From Microbacterium sp. T32 (lineage in GTDB: Bacteria; Actinomycetota; Actinomycetes; Actinomycetales; Microbacteriaceae): a DNA stretch of 64,000 nucleotides. A program made the position numbers and the translations under genes. Under the pieces are notes generated by a model. It did no database searches, was not told where the DNA came from, and saw only the letters and a list, made by a program, of their open reading frames with translations. The DNA is taken from contig NZ_LQQP01000009.1 of the NCBI RefSeq assembly GCF_001619615.1, positions 170,431 through 234,430 on the forward strand. The letters run 5' to 3'. Position 1 is the first letter of the stretch. Each line of letters begins with the position of its first letter. Below are positions 52,132 through 60,844 of the stretch, one piece after another.

Positions 52132-52710
52132 ATGAGTGGTTCGTTCCTGGGAGACGCCTTCGGCGCCCGCGGTGGTGCCGCCGGTCAGGGCTGGCCGATG
52201 TCGAACATCCTCGACGCGGTCGAGCAGCTGCGCGCGCAGTTCGAGCAGAAGGCGTCGAGCGGCTCGCGGATGAACAAGGGCGACGTGCGTTCCGCCGTCC
52301 TCTCGCTGCTGCTCGAAGAGCCGATGCACGGCTACCAGATCATTCGCGAGATCGAGGAGCGCAGCGGCGGCTCGTGGAAGCCGAGCCCCGGTTCGGTCTA
52401 CCCCACGCTGCAGCTGCTCACCGACGCGGGTCTCGTGCGTGCCGAGGAATCGGGCGGTCGCAAGACGTACTCGCTCACCGAGGAGGGTCGCGCCGCAGCC
52501 GGCGAGGAGACCACCGAGCGCACCGCGCCCTGGGAGTCCGCGACCGCACGCGACAGCGGACGCATGACCGCGCTGCCGAAGGCGGGCGTCGAGCTCGCGC
52601 AGGCGACGGCGCAGGTCGCGCGTTCGGGCAGCAAGGAGCAGATCGCCCAGGCCGTCGAGATCCTCGACGACGCGCGTCGTAAGCTCTACTCCATCCTCGC
52701 CCAGAGCTGA
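52132..52710 (+). CDS. PadR-family transcription regulator
   Basis: The 192-residue protein has a disordered N-terminal ~45 residues, a PadR winged helix (SAVLSLLLEEPMHGYQIIREIEER and GSVYPTLQLLTDAGLVR), and a C-terminal helical tail for dimerisation. A dyad just upstream suggests autoregulation. GGGAGG lies 7 nt before the ATG. It is 52 nt upstream of the AarF-like gene on the same strand. Confidence 0.88.
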   Translation: MSGSFLGDAFGARGGAAGQGWPMSNILDAVEQLRAQFEQKASSGSRMNKGDVRSAVLSLLLEEPMHGYQIIREIEERSGGSWKPSPGSVYPTLQLLTDAGLVRAEESGGRKTYSLTEEGRAAAGEETTERTAPWESATARDSGRMTALPKAGVELAQATAQVARSGSKEQIAQAVEILDDARRKLYSILAQS

Positions 52711-52762
52711 GGGTGCCCGAGCCCGACGGCAATCGCCGGGTCATCGGCATCCCGGAGATCCG

Positions 52763-54460
52763 ATGACCGACGACGCCCTTCTGTGCGCCCGCTATCGGCG
52801 CATCACGCGGTTCGCCGCGCGTTACCTCGTCCAGGCGTGGTGGTACGAACTCTTCCTGCCGCGGCTCGGCCTCGAGCGCATCTCCGCTCGGGGCCGGACC
52901 CGGCGGTTGCAGCTGATCGCCCGCCGGTTCCACGCCCTCGCGATCGACCTGGGCGGCCTGATGATCAAGGTCGGCCAGTTCATGTCGTCGCGCCTCGACG
53001 TTCTGCCGCCGGTCATCACGAAGGAGCTCGAGGGGCTCCAGGACGAGGTGCCCTCCGTCCCGTTCGCGCAGATGCGTGCCCGTGCCGAGGAAGAGCTCGG
53101 GATGCCACTCGAGCGCGCCTTCGCGTCGGTCGATGAGCGTCCGCTCGCGGCCGCCTCGCTCGGGCAGGCCCACCGCGCCGTGCTGACCGACGATCTCGCC
53201 GCCGACACCGGTCTGCGCGAGGTCGTGGTGAAGATCCAGCGTCCCGGCATCGACCGGATCGTCGACGTCGACCTGCGCGCGCTGCGCAAGGTCGGCGTGT
53301 GGCTCAGCCGGGTCGCCCTCGTGCGCGACCGGGTCGACATGCCGGCGCTCGTCGAGGAGTTCGCCGCGACGAGCCTCGAGGAGATCGATTACCTCCACGA
53401 GGCCGCGAACTCCGAGCGTTTCGCCGAGGAGTTCGGCGGCGACGGGGGAGTGGCCGTCCCCGAGGTCGTCTGGGAGCGCACGACCCGGCGCGTCCTGACC
53501 CTCCAGGACGTCACGGCGATCAAGATCAACGACGTCGACGCGCTCCGCGCGGCGGGCATCGACCCGTCCGAGGTGGCGGCGCGCTTCGCCACGGTGATGT
53601 TCGACCAGCTCTTCGACGACGGGTTCTTCCACGCCGACCCGCATCCGGGCAACGTCTTCGTGACTCCGCTTCCCGGACCCGTGGATGCCACCTCCCCGGC
53701 GTGGCGGTTCACCTTCATCGACTTCGGGATGATGGGCGAGGTCCCCCCGGGCCTGCGGCGAGGTCTGCGACGGGTGCTCATCGCCGCGGCGTCGCGCGAC
53801 GGCAAGGGGCTCGTCGACGGCATCCGCGACGTCGGTGTGCTGCTCCCGTCCGCAGATACGGTGCAGCTCGAACGGGCGATGACGCAGCTCTTCTCGCGCT
53901 TCGGCGGCATGGGGTTCGCCGAACTGCAGGAGGTCGACCCGCGGGAGTTCCGCGCGTTCGCGGTCGAGTTCGGCGACGTCGTCCGGGCGCTGCCGTTCCA
54001 ACTCCCGGAGAACTTCCTCCTGATCGTGCGTGCGATGTCGCTGACCAGCGGGATGTGCAGCGCTCTGGACCCGGCTTTCAACATCTGGGATGCCGTCGAG
54101 CCCTACGCTCAGCGACTCATCCGTGAGGAGAGCGGGAACACCGTCCAGGCCCTGGCCCGGGAGGCCGCCTCGGTCGCTGCCCTCACCGCCCGCCTTCCGC
54201 GCCGCCTGGATGCCTTGATCTCGCGCGTCGAGGAGGGCGGTGTGTCCGCGCAGGTGCCCCGCGTCGAGCGACGTCTGCGCGACCTCGAGCGCATGATCCG
54301 TCGGGTCATGTCGGCGGTCCTCTTCACGGGGCTCCTCATCGGCGGCATTCTGCTGCAGGCGGAGCAGGCCGTGCTCGGGACCGCGTTGATGGTGCTGTCG
54401 ATCGCTCCGGCCGCGCACGCGCTCTTCGCGGGGATCGTCGCCCGACGCAGCGGCCGCTGA
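52763..54460 (+). CDS. ABC1/AarF/UbiB-family kinase-like protein
   Basis: The 565-residue protein has the UbiB-type kinase fold: the KxGQ motif (KVGQ, 69-72), AAASLGQAH, VVVKIQRPG, the catalytic-loop HADPHPGN and DFGMMG. Two hydrophobic helices at the C-terminus anchor it in the membrane. UbiB proteins act in quinone-lipid metabolism and seem to be unusual kinases or ATPases. Here menaquinone biosynthesis is a plausible field, unproven. It is probably co-transcribed with padR. Confidence 0.87.
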   Translation: MTDDALLCARYRRITRFAARYLVQAWWYELFLPRLGLERISARGRTRRLQLIARRFHALAIDLGGLMIKVGQFMSSRLDVLPPVITKELEGLQDEVPSVPFAQMRARAEEELGMPLERAFASVDERPLAAASLGQAHRAVLTDDLAADTGLREVVVKIQRPGIDRIVDVDLRALRKVGVWLSRVALVRDRVDMPALVEEFAATSLEEIDYLHEAANSERFAEEFGGDGGVAVPEVVWERTTRRVLTLQDVTAIKINDVDALRAAGIDPSEVAARFATVMFDQLFDDGFFHADPHPGNVFVTPLPGPVDATSPAWRFTFIDFGMMGEVPPGLRRGLRRVLIAAASRDGKGLVDGIRDVGVLLPSADTVQLERAMTQLFSRFGGMGFAELQEVDPREFRAFAVEFGDVVRALPFQLPENFLLIVRAMSLTSGMCSALDPAFNIWDAVEPYAQRLIREESGNTVQALAREAASVAALTARLPRRLDALISRVEEGGVSAQVPRVERRLRDLERMIRRVMSAVLFTGLLIGGILLQAEQAVLGTALMVLSIAPAAHALFAGIVARRSGR

Positions 54461-54538
54461 CCGCGCGCTCGGGGCGCGGTGCAGCGGGAGGTGACCGTCA
54501 GCCTGCTCGCGGTGTCCGGGCGAGGCCGTCGCGGGCCG

Positions 54539-55204
54539 TCATGCGCCGCCCGCGAGCGCGACGCACGGCCCGAGGAAGACGATCCACGCCGCTGCGCTGA
54601 CGATGAGGACCCCCGTCGACACCTTGCGGCTGGATTCGAAGAACATCCCGACGATCGCGGCCACACCGATGACGTAGAAGGGCCACAGCGCTCCCCAGAT
54701 GCCCGCGGCGGCCATCAACGACACCAGCATCAGGGGGAACGCGATGACGTGCGCGGCGCAACCGAGACCGACGCCGACCCCCACCCCGGGACCGCGACCT
54801 CCCGCCGGCGGCGCCGACGGGACGCCGGTCCCCGGCTGATCCGGGGGCGCCGTATCCCGGGGCGGCGCGGGAACGACGAACCCTTCTTGCGCGGCGGGGC
54901 CGCAGGGGTGCGCGGGCCCGGCCGCGGGCGGCGGCCAGTCCGGCTGCGCGGGGGCGGAGGACGACGCGAGCGTCTCGCTGTCCGGCGCCACAGTGCCGTC
55001 GGGGGTCGCGGGCGACTCGGTGGGCGGGCCCGCCGGCGCGTCGTGGTCCGGCGCAGCAGTGCCGTCAGGCAGCACGCCCGCGCCCGTCGGCACGTCGCCC
55101 TCGGGCGCCGGCGGCCCGTCCGCCGACGCGTCGCCGCCCGGTACCGCCGCTCCCTCCGGCGGAACGTCCTGGTGTTCGTCGGGGGCATCAGGGTGTTGTG
55201 GCAT
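54539..55204 (-). CDS. Pro-rich N-terminal membrane protein, hypothetical
   Basis: The 221-residue protein has a low-complexity Pro/Ala/Asp-rich first 140 residues and about three membrane helices at the end (AAHVIAFPLMLVSLMAAAGIW and others). I do not recognise the family. It is the last gene of the radical SAM operon, with a 17-bp overlap into the Lgt-like gene. The helical part could be a membrane partner. Confidence 0.6.
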   Translation of the reverse strand: MPQHPDAPDEHQDVPPEGAAVPGGDASADGPPAPEGDVPTGAGVLPDGTAAPDHDAPAGPPTESPATPDGTVAPDSETLASSSAPAQPDWPPPAAGPAHPCGPAAQEGFVVPAPPRDTAPPDQPGTGVPSAPPAGGRGPGVGVGVGLGCAAHVIAFPLMLVSLMAAAGIWGALWPFYVIGVAAIVGMFFESSRKVSTGVLIVSAAAWIVFLGPCVALAGGA

Positions 55205-56000
55205 CCGTGAGCCTTTCTGGTCGGGGGGAACCGGAAGTGAAGTCGCCGCGCCGCGCCATCCACGCGAGCCGCGCGAGCAGGAGCGGGATCGACACGGCGA
55301 GGAAGAGTTGCGGGCGGGTCAGACCCGCCCAGGCGATGTCGTTCCCGCGGACGAACTCGACGCCGAAGCGGAAGATCGCGTAGGCGGCGATGAAGAGGGT
55401 GAGCGTCTCGCCCGCGGCGATCGGTCGGTGCCGCAGCCAGAACCACAGCACGCAGAACGCGAGAACGTGGAACGCGATCTCGTACACGAAGCTCGGGTGC
55501 AACGGCACTCCCGCGGGCGCGCCCACCCGCGCCGCGGCGGCGGGATCGAGGACGATGCCCCAGTCACCTCCGGTCGGCGTGCCGGGCTTCTCCGTCAGCA
55601 GGCACCCGATGCGGCCGATGGCGAGGGCCAGCGCGACCGCGGGCGCGAACAGGTCCCCGCTGCGGTGCGGATAGCGCACGAGGCGCTTCGCGACGTGCAC
55701 CCCGGCCCACGCGCCCACCAGCGCCGACAGCATCGAGGCGTTCCCTCGCGCGAGCTGGTCGACCAGGCTCAGGTTCTGGGACGGATCGAGGTGCTGAGCC
55801 CACGTGCCGAGGCGGGAGAAGACCGCCGCGCCGACGAGGGCGCCCAGCACGAGGTACACGATCCGGGGATCGTCGACCTGGCGCCGACGCTTCTCGACGA
55901 GGAACACGATGCCCGCGGCTGCGAGGGCGATCGAGACCAGGGTCGAGTGGGTGTCCCAGGGCGGCAGCCACGGGACGAGATCGTCGAGCCGGGGGAACAC
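55188..56000 (-). CDS. Lgt-family (prolipoprotein diacylglyceryl transferase-like) protein, divergent
   Basis: The 270-residue protein has about seven membrane helices and the landmarks of Lgt: AIGRIG (GRIG at 129-132), HPSFVYE at 168-174 and RFGVEFVRGND at 211-221. The residue after GRIG is Cys where Lgt has Asn, and the following block lacks the NxE pattern of true Lgt. The genome's main lgt should lie elsewhere, by lineage habit near trp genes, so this is a second, divergent copy that may act on other lipids. It starts with GTG, 3 nt after the small membrane gene. Confidence 0.78.
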   Translation of the reverse strand: MFPRLDDLVPWLPPWDTHSTLVSIALAAAGIVFLVEKRRRQVDDPRIVYLVLGALVGAAVFSRLGTWAQHLDPSQNLSLVDQLARGNASMLSALVGAWAGVHVAKRLVRYPHRSGDLFAPAVALALAIGRIGCLLTEKPGTPTGGDWGIVLDPAAAARVGAPAGVPLHPSFVYEIAFHVLAFCVLWFWLRHRPIAAGETLTLFIAAYAIFRFGVEFVRGNDIAWAGLTRPQLFLAVSIPLLLARLAWMARRGDFTSGSPRPERLTDATTP

Positions 56001-56003
56001 GGG

Positions 56004-56321
56004 CTAGCTCCAGACCCGGATCCACAGCAGCACCCAGAACGGGATGCCGACCACCGCGAGCACCTCCACCACCCACAGGTACGCCAGAACCACACGGGTG
56101 TCGCCGAGCTTGCAGCGCGAGCGGAGCAGGCCTCCGCGCCGCGCTGCGCGGTACCCGGCGATCGCCACCCCCGCGAAGACGGCCACCGCGACCGGGCCGA
56201 GGAGCGCGCTGATCACCGCGATCGTCGTGAAGACGCACAGCCGCAGGGGGTCGAATCCGCCGGGCGGGGCCGGCACCGACGGATCGCGCTGATTCAGGTG
56301 CAGGAACTCCGATGCGCTCAT
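56004..56321 (-). CDS. Small membrane protein in the radical SAM operon
   Basis: The 105-residue protein has two long hydrophobic regions around residues 27-55 (CVFTTIAVISALLGPVAVAV...) and 78-103. A short cytosolic loop between them is basic (RRGGLLRSRCKLGDTR). I do not recognise the family. Its start overlaps the stop of the radical SAM gene by ATGA, so it is translated with it. It may anchor or feed the enzyme at the membrane. Confidence 0.7.
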   Translation of the reverse strand: MSASEFLHLNQRDPSVPAPPGGFDPLRLCVFTTIAVISALLGPVAVAVFAGVAIAGYRAARRGGLLRSRCKLGDTRVVLAYLWVVEVLAVVGIPFWVLLWIRVWS

Positions 56322-57904
56322 CGCACCGTCACCGGGATCGATCGACGACCCGTCGCCGTCGAGAGGCGGGTGCGCGAGAGCGGTGCCCAGGCTTGCACGG
56401 CGCAGAACGGAGCGCACTGGTGCGCGTCGGTCGTGGCGTTGACCGTGGCGACGTGCACGCAGCACTGGGTCAGCCGCTCCTCGATCATCGTGTTCATGTC
56501 CATGAACGGCTTGACGGTGATGCGGAGCACCCGTTCCCCGAGCATGGCGCGCAGCCGCGCGTGCTGGCCGGGGAGCTTCGAGGCCGCGAGCGTCGCGAGC
56601 GTCCCGATGCCCAGGTCGCAGTTCCGACAGATGTCGCCCCAGATGGATGCCATGGACGGGTGCGACAGCGAGGACTGCTCGCTGAGCAGGTCGAGCAACG
56701 ACGTCTTCACGACCTCGCGGATCGCCTTGTTCACGTTGGAGTCGGCGATGCGGTTCGCCACCAGGTCGGGGGAGAGGTCGAGGAACTCCTTGAGTCGCTC
56801 GTGGCCGATGAGTCCCACGAGCGACTTCCACTCGCCGGAGTCGTCCTTCAGGAAGTACCCCACCGAGCAGCAGTGCGGGTGACTGCACGGCAACGCGGTC
56901 AGGTCGCGCCACGTGATGTCGCCGTCGGTCTGCGGCCCGAGGCGCGCGAGCACTCCCGTGTGGGTCAGGCGATCGTTCGGGTCGATGCCCGAACCCCGCC
57001 CGGAGCCGAAGACCGGCTGGATCGTGACGCCGCCGACGTACGGCGTGTTCTGCGCCCGGCGGATGACGGCCCCGATCTCGTCGTCGTTGACGCCGAGCGT
57101 CGCGGTCATCGTGAGCGTCGTGAAGACCCCGGCGGCGGACAGCCTCTCGAGCGCGCGTTCCTTGAAGCGGCGGATGTCGGCTCCGCGGTGGAAGCTCGAC
57201 GACTCCGCCGACTCGCCGTCGTACTGCAGGTAGATCTCGACGCGTTGCCGGTGCTTCTTGAGAACCTCGACGAACGCGTCGTCCTGCGCGATCCGCAGCC
57301 CGTTCGAGTTGATGAGGATGCGCACGACCGGCCGGGCGACGAGATGCTCGAGCAACTGCTCCAGCCACGGGTACAGCGTCGGTTCGCCGCCGGAGAGCAT
57401 CAGGACGTCGATCCGGTCGTTCTCCCGCGCGAGGCGCGCGTCCACCGACGCGAGTACTTCCGCCAGGGGAGCCACGGCGGACGCCGCCGGCCCCGATTCT
57501 GCGAAGCACGTCGGACAGCGCAGGTTGCAGTGGTCGGTGAGGTCCTCCAGCAGGATGCAGGTGTGCTGCGTCTGCATCGCGGGCAGACCGTTCTCGTACG
57601 CCGAGGGCACCGGCGCGAAGTTGCCGACGGTGTCCGGCGTGTGCACCTTCGTCGGTGCGGTCCATTGCTCGAGGTAGCTGAGGATCTCCGCGGACTCGTC
57701 GTACAGCGTGCGCACGAGTCCGTGCGTGACGCATCCGCGTTCCAGCCACACCGTTCCGTCGCGGTCGGCGAGCCACCCCGACAGTCGCTGCACCTGGTCG
57801 AGCGGACGCTCGGGATCGTCCTCGTGGCACAGCGGGCAGAATGCGTTGACGTATCGATGGATGCGGTAGTCCCGCAGGGGCATTCCGGTTCCGGGGGGAG
57901 TCAT
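56318..57904 (-). CDS. Radical SAM protein, MJ0619/Tes-like layout
   Basis: The 528-residue protein has the radical SAM cluster site C126-C130-C133 (CNLRCPTC) after an N-terminal CPLC pair (C23/C26) and RGCVTHG. Extra cysteines follow, PCSHPHCC, DICRNCD, and at the end QCCVHVATVN and CAPFC. This order resembles the archaeal MJ0619/tetraether-synthase type of radical SAM enzymes, which join or alter lipid chains; that is inference from a remembered layout, and other roles are possible. TAGGGT ends 6 nt before the ATG on the minus strand. It leads a four-gene operon with an Lgt-like gene. Confidence 0.75.
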   Translation of the reverse strand: MTPPGTGMPLRDYRIHRYVNAFCPLCHEDDPERPLDQVQRLSGWLADRDGTVWLERGCVTHGLVRTLYDESAEILSYLEQWTAPTKVHTPDTVGNFAPVPSAYENGLPAMQTQHTCILLEDLTDHCNLRCPTCFAESGPAASAVAPLAEVLASVDARLARENDRIDVLMLSGGEPTLYPWLEQLLEHLVARPVVRILINSNGLRIAQDDAFVEVLKKHRQRVEIYLQYDGESAESSSFHRGADIRRFKERALERLSAAGVFTTLTMTATLGVNDDEIGAVIRRAQNTPYVGGVTIQPVFGSGRGSGIDPNDRLTHTGVLARLGPQTDGDITWRDLTALPCSHPHCCSVGYFLKDDSGEWKSLVGLIGHERLKEFLDLSPDLVANRIADSNVNKAIREVVKTSLLDLLSEQSSLSHPSMASIWGDICRNCDLGIGTLATLAASKLPGQHARLRAMLGERVLRITVKPFMDMNTMIEERLTQCCVHVATVNATTDAHQCAPFCAVQAWAPLSRTRLSTATGRRSIPVTVR

Positions 57905-57910
57905 CCGGCC

Positions 57911-57916
57911 ACCCTA
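57911..57916 (-). promoter_or_regulatory. -10 hexamer of a probable leaderless promoter (radical SAM operon)
   Basis: TAGGGT (minus strand) ends 6 nt before the ATG at 57904, so the first gene of the operon is probably translated from a leaderless message. Confidence 0.45.
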
Positions 57917-57992
57917 GCCAGGCCGTCGCGACGCCCACCAAACCCGTCCACAGCATCGTCGCTGTGGAGGAGGGGTCGCGCTCGCAAAGCGA

Positions 57993-58025
57993 AAGGGCCG
58001 CACCGGCATCGCCGGTGCGGCCCTT
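57993..58025 (-). terminator. Terminator of the second lysozyme-like gene
   Basis: A perfect 15-bp stem, AAGGGCCGCACCGGC with its complement, closes a 3-nt loop 17 nt beyond the stop codon. Confidence 0.8.
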
Positions 58026-58041
58026 CACGGGGTGCCGCGGG

Positions 58042-59022
58042 TCAGTACCACCCGGTCGACTGCGAGTGACCCCACGCGCCGCACGGGCTGCCGTAGCGGC
58101 CCGAGATGTAGCCGAGGCCCCAGGAGATCTGCGTCGCGGCGTTGTTCTGCCAGTCGGCGCCGGCCGAGCCCATCTTGCTGCCGGGGAGCGCCTGCGGGAT
58201 GCCGTAGGCGCCGCTGCCGGAGTTGTACGCGTGCACGTTCCAGCCGGACTCGCGGTTCCACAGCGACACGAGGCACGAGAACTGGTCGTCGCCCCAGCCG
58301 TAGCCGGCCAGCATGCCGCGGGCGGTCGCCTGCGCGCCGCCGGGGCTGTTGTCGCCCGAGCCTCCGCCGCTCGAGACGGCCGGCGCGGGCGCGGACGACG
58401 AGCTCGACGACGAAGACGACTCGCGCGCGGCGGCCGCGGCTTCCGCCTCGGCCTTCGCCTTGGCGGCCGCTTCGGCTTCCTGGCGCGCCTTCTCGGCGGC
58501 TTCCTCCGCCTGCTTCTTGGCGATGGCGGCATCCAGGCTGCCACGCAGCTGCGCGACGCGCTGGTCGACGGTCGAGGCCGCGGTGGTCACCTCATCGGTG
58601 AGCTCGGGCAGGAACGTCGCGGGGAGCGACTCGGCGGCGGCGAGCCGCTGAGTCGCGGCGGTGAGGGCGGCCGTGTCGATCGTGGCGGGCTGCCCGATGT
58701 CGAGCCCGGATGCCGCGATGTCGTTCTGCACGGAGGCCGCGGCCTGCGCCGTGGTGTCGGCAGAGGCGACGGCGGCGCGGGCGGCGACGGTTTCGGGCAC
58801 GGCGCTCGCGGCGGGCGTGCTGTACGAGGCGAGGCGGAACGAGGCCGACGAGAGGTCGGCGGGGGAGGCGGCGGATGCCAGCGGTGCAGTGCCCGTGAGG
58901 GCGGCGGTCGCGATGACTCCGACGGCGAGAACACCGGCGGTCAGGGCGGGTCGGCGACGAGCTCGGCGGGAGGCCAGGCGGCGGTCGCGGCGGTTGGAGG
59001 AGGGCGTTGAATCAGAGCGCAT
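58042..59022 (-). CDS. Secreted lysozyme-like/transglycosylase protein, paralog
   Basis: The 326-residue protein has the same build as the one at 51099-52043: a Tat-like or Sec signal (RRPALTAGVLAVGVIATAAL), an Ala-rich coiled coil (KKQAEEAAEKARQEAEAAAK), a Ser-rich linker, and a C-terminal domain with FSCLVSLWNRESGWNVHAYN, SGAYGIPQALPGSKMG and GSPCGAWGHSQSTGWY. The Glu of the catalytic loop is present. It should act on peptidoglycan outside the cell. Confidence 0.85.
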   Translation of the reverse strand: MRSDSTPSSNRRDRRLASRRARRRPALTAGVLAVGVIATAALTGTAPLASAASPADLSSASFRLASYSTPAASAVPETVAARAAVASADTTAQAAASVQNDIAASGLDIGQPATIDTAALTAATQRLAAAESLPATFLPELTDEVTTAASTVDQRVAQLRGSLDAAIAKKQAEEAAEKARQEAEAAAKAKAEAEAAAAARESSSSSSSSSAPAPAVSSGGGSGDNSPGGAQATARGMLAGYGWGDDQFSCLVSLWNRESGWNVHAYNSGSGAYGIPQALPGSKMGSAGADWQNNAATQISWGLGYISGRYGSPCGAWGHSQSTGWY

Positions 59023-59182
59023 AAAACCGGTTTCGTGTCACGGGGACGGCGCGGGTTTCGCACGTCCGACCCGCGAAGAGCGGGCACGAAACGGGGAGCC
59101 TGGCACGGCAGTCTGGACGGAACCTGGGTGAAAGATGCTTTCCGGGGGGCGGAAAACGGCTGATCCGAGGCTCTTCCGGGCC

Positions 59183-59216
59183 GGGGTCGGGGCGCCGACG
59201 CGGGCGCCCCGACCCC
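59183..59216 (-). terminator. Terminator of the MFS efflux gene
   Basis: A 14-bp stem, GGGGTCGGGGCGCC with its complement, closes a 6-nt loop 7 nt after the stop. No T run follows, so the strength is uncertain. Confidence 0.55.
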
Positions 59217-59223
59217 TCTTCGG

Positions 59224-60738
59224 TTAGCCCACGGCGACGGGCTCGACGGGGGCTTCGTGCGCTCCCGCAGCCGCCTGCGGGGTGCGGGAGCGACGCCGGA
59301 ACAGCACCGCCGCGAGCACCGCTCCGCTCGCGAAGAACGCCGCGCCCCACGTGAACGCCGTGGTGTACCCCGTGACCGCCGCGGGACCCAGCGCCCCGGG
59401 TCCGTCGGCGAGGTGGTCGGTCAGGTAGGTGGTGGTCGCGGTTGCGGCGATCGTGTTGAGCAGGGCCGTGCCGATCGACCCGCCGACCTGCTGGCTGGTG
59501 TTGACCATGGCGGATGCCACTCCCGCGAAGTGGCGATCCACGCCGAGGGTCGCCGCCTGCATGGACGCCGGCATGATCGAGCCCATCGCGAGGCCGAGCA
59601 GCACCAGGCCGGGGAGCACGTCGGTGACATAGACGCTGTCGACGGTGAGGCGCGTGAGCAGCAGCATCCCGCTCATTCCGAGGATCATGCCGATCGGGAC
59701 CATCACCTTCGCGCCGAGGCGGGGGAAGAGCAGGTTCGTCGACAGCTGCGCGGCGACGACGAGCATGACGACCATCGGCAGGAAGGCCAGCCCGGTCTGG
59801 ATGGGGCTGAACTTCAGCGTCGCCTGCAGGAAGTACGTGACGAACAGGAAGATGCCGAACATGCTCGCGCCGGCGATGAGGATCGACAGGTACGCGGCGG
59901 AGCGGTTGCGGTCGGTCAGGATGGCCAGCGGCAGGAGCGGGTGCGAGGCGCGGCGCTGCCACAGGACGAAGGCGGTGAGGAGAACCGCCGCCGCGGCGAG
60001 CGGCACCCAGCTGAGCGGAGAGTCCCAACCCTCGGTCTCGGCGTTGGCGAAGCCGTACACGACGCCGAAGAGGCCGGACGACACGAGCACGGTGCCGGGC
60101 AGGTCCAGCCGAGGTCGCGGACCGTCGCTCTCGACCCGGCCGACGAAGATGAGCGTGCCGATGATCGCCACGATCGCGAAGCCGACGTTGATGTAGAGGT
60201 TCCAGCGCCAGTCGAGGGTCTCGGTCAGGAATCCGCCGAGCAGCAGGCCGACGGCGCCACCCGCCCCGGCGATCGCGCCGAAGACGCCGAAGGCGCGGGC
60301 GCGCTCCTTCGGGATCGTGAACGTGGTGGTGAGGACGGCGAGCGCGGTCGGTGCGAGCAGCGCGCCGAAGACGCCCTGCAAGGCACGCGCCGCGACGAGA
60401 ACGCCGAAATCGGGCGCCGCGCCACCGAGGGCGGAGGCCGCGGCGAACCCGACGAGACCGGTGATGAAGGTGCGCTTGCGGCCGAACAGATCGGAGAGCC
60501 GGCCGCCGAGGAGGAGGAGGGAGCCGAAGGCCAGGGAGTAGGCCGTGACGACCCACTGACGGTCGCCGTCCGAGAAGCCCAGGTCGGCCTGGGCGGACGG
60601 GAGGGCGATGTTCACGACGGTCGCGTCGAGCACGACCATGAGCTGCGCGATGCCGACGATCGCGAGGGTCAGCCAGCGCCGACGGGAGGGAGTCGCGGAT
60701 GCCGACCCGGCGGTCGGCGCGACGGAGGAGGAGGTCAT
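59224..60738 (-). CDS. DHA2-type MFS drug-efflux transporter (EmrB/QacA-like)
   Basis: The 504-residue protein has 14 membrane helices. The DHA2 signature is VVLDATVVNIALPSAQADLGF, with WVVTAYSLAFGSLLLLGGRLSDLFGRKR as the A-motif loop. Such proteins export drugs or dyes by proton antiport. The ATG at 60738 leaves 106 bp to the divergent TetR gene. It is probably repressed by that TetR. Confidence 0.9.
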   Translation of the reverse strand: MTSSSVAPTAGSASATPSRRRWLTLAIVGIAQLMVVLDATVVNIALPSAQADLGFSDGDRQWVVTAYSLAFGSLLLLGGRLSDLFGRKRTFITGLVGFAAASALGGAAPDFGVLVAARALQGVFGALLAPTALAVLTTTFTIPKERARAFGVFGAIAGAGGAVGLLLGGFLTETLDWRWNLYINVGFAIVAIIGTLIFVGRVESDGPRPRLDLPGTVLVSSGLFGVVYGFANAETEGWDSPLSWVPLAAAAVLLTAFVLWQRRASHPLLPLAILTDRNRSAAYLSILIAGASMFGIFLFVTYFLQATLKFSPIQTGLAFLPMVVMLVVAAQLSTNLLFPRLGAKVMVPIGMILGMSGMLLLTRLTVDSVYVTDVLPGLVLLGLAMGSIMPASMQAATLGVDRHFAGVASAMVNTSQQVGGSIGTALLNTIAATATTTYLTDHLADGPGALGPAAVTGYTTAFTWGAAFFASGAVLAAVLFRRRSRTPQAAAGAHEAPVEPVAVG

Positions 60739-60765
60739 GGGCCACAACATATACGGAACGTCCGA

Positions 60766-60792
60766 GTTTCGGAAATGAAATGTTCCTGAAAC
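60766..60792. promoter_or_regulatory. TetR operator candidate
   Basis: GTTTC (60766-60770) and GAAAC (60788-60792) form a 27-bp imperfect dyad in the middle of the divergent control region, with extra pairing of AA and TT inside. Confidence 0.4.
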
Positions 60793-60844
60793 ACTCTGTC
60801 TCGTATTGGCGTAGGCTCGAATCATCCGAACGGAAGGACGCTCG

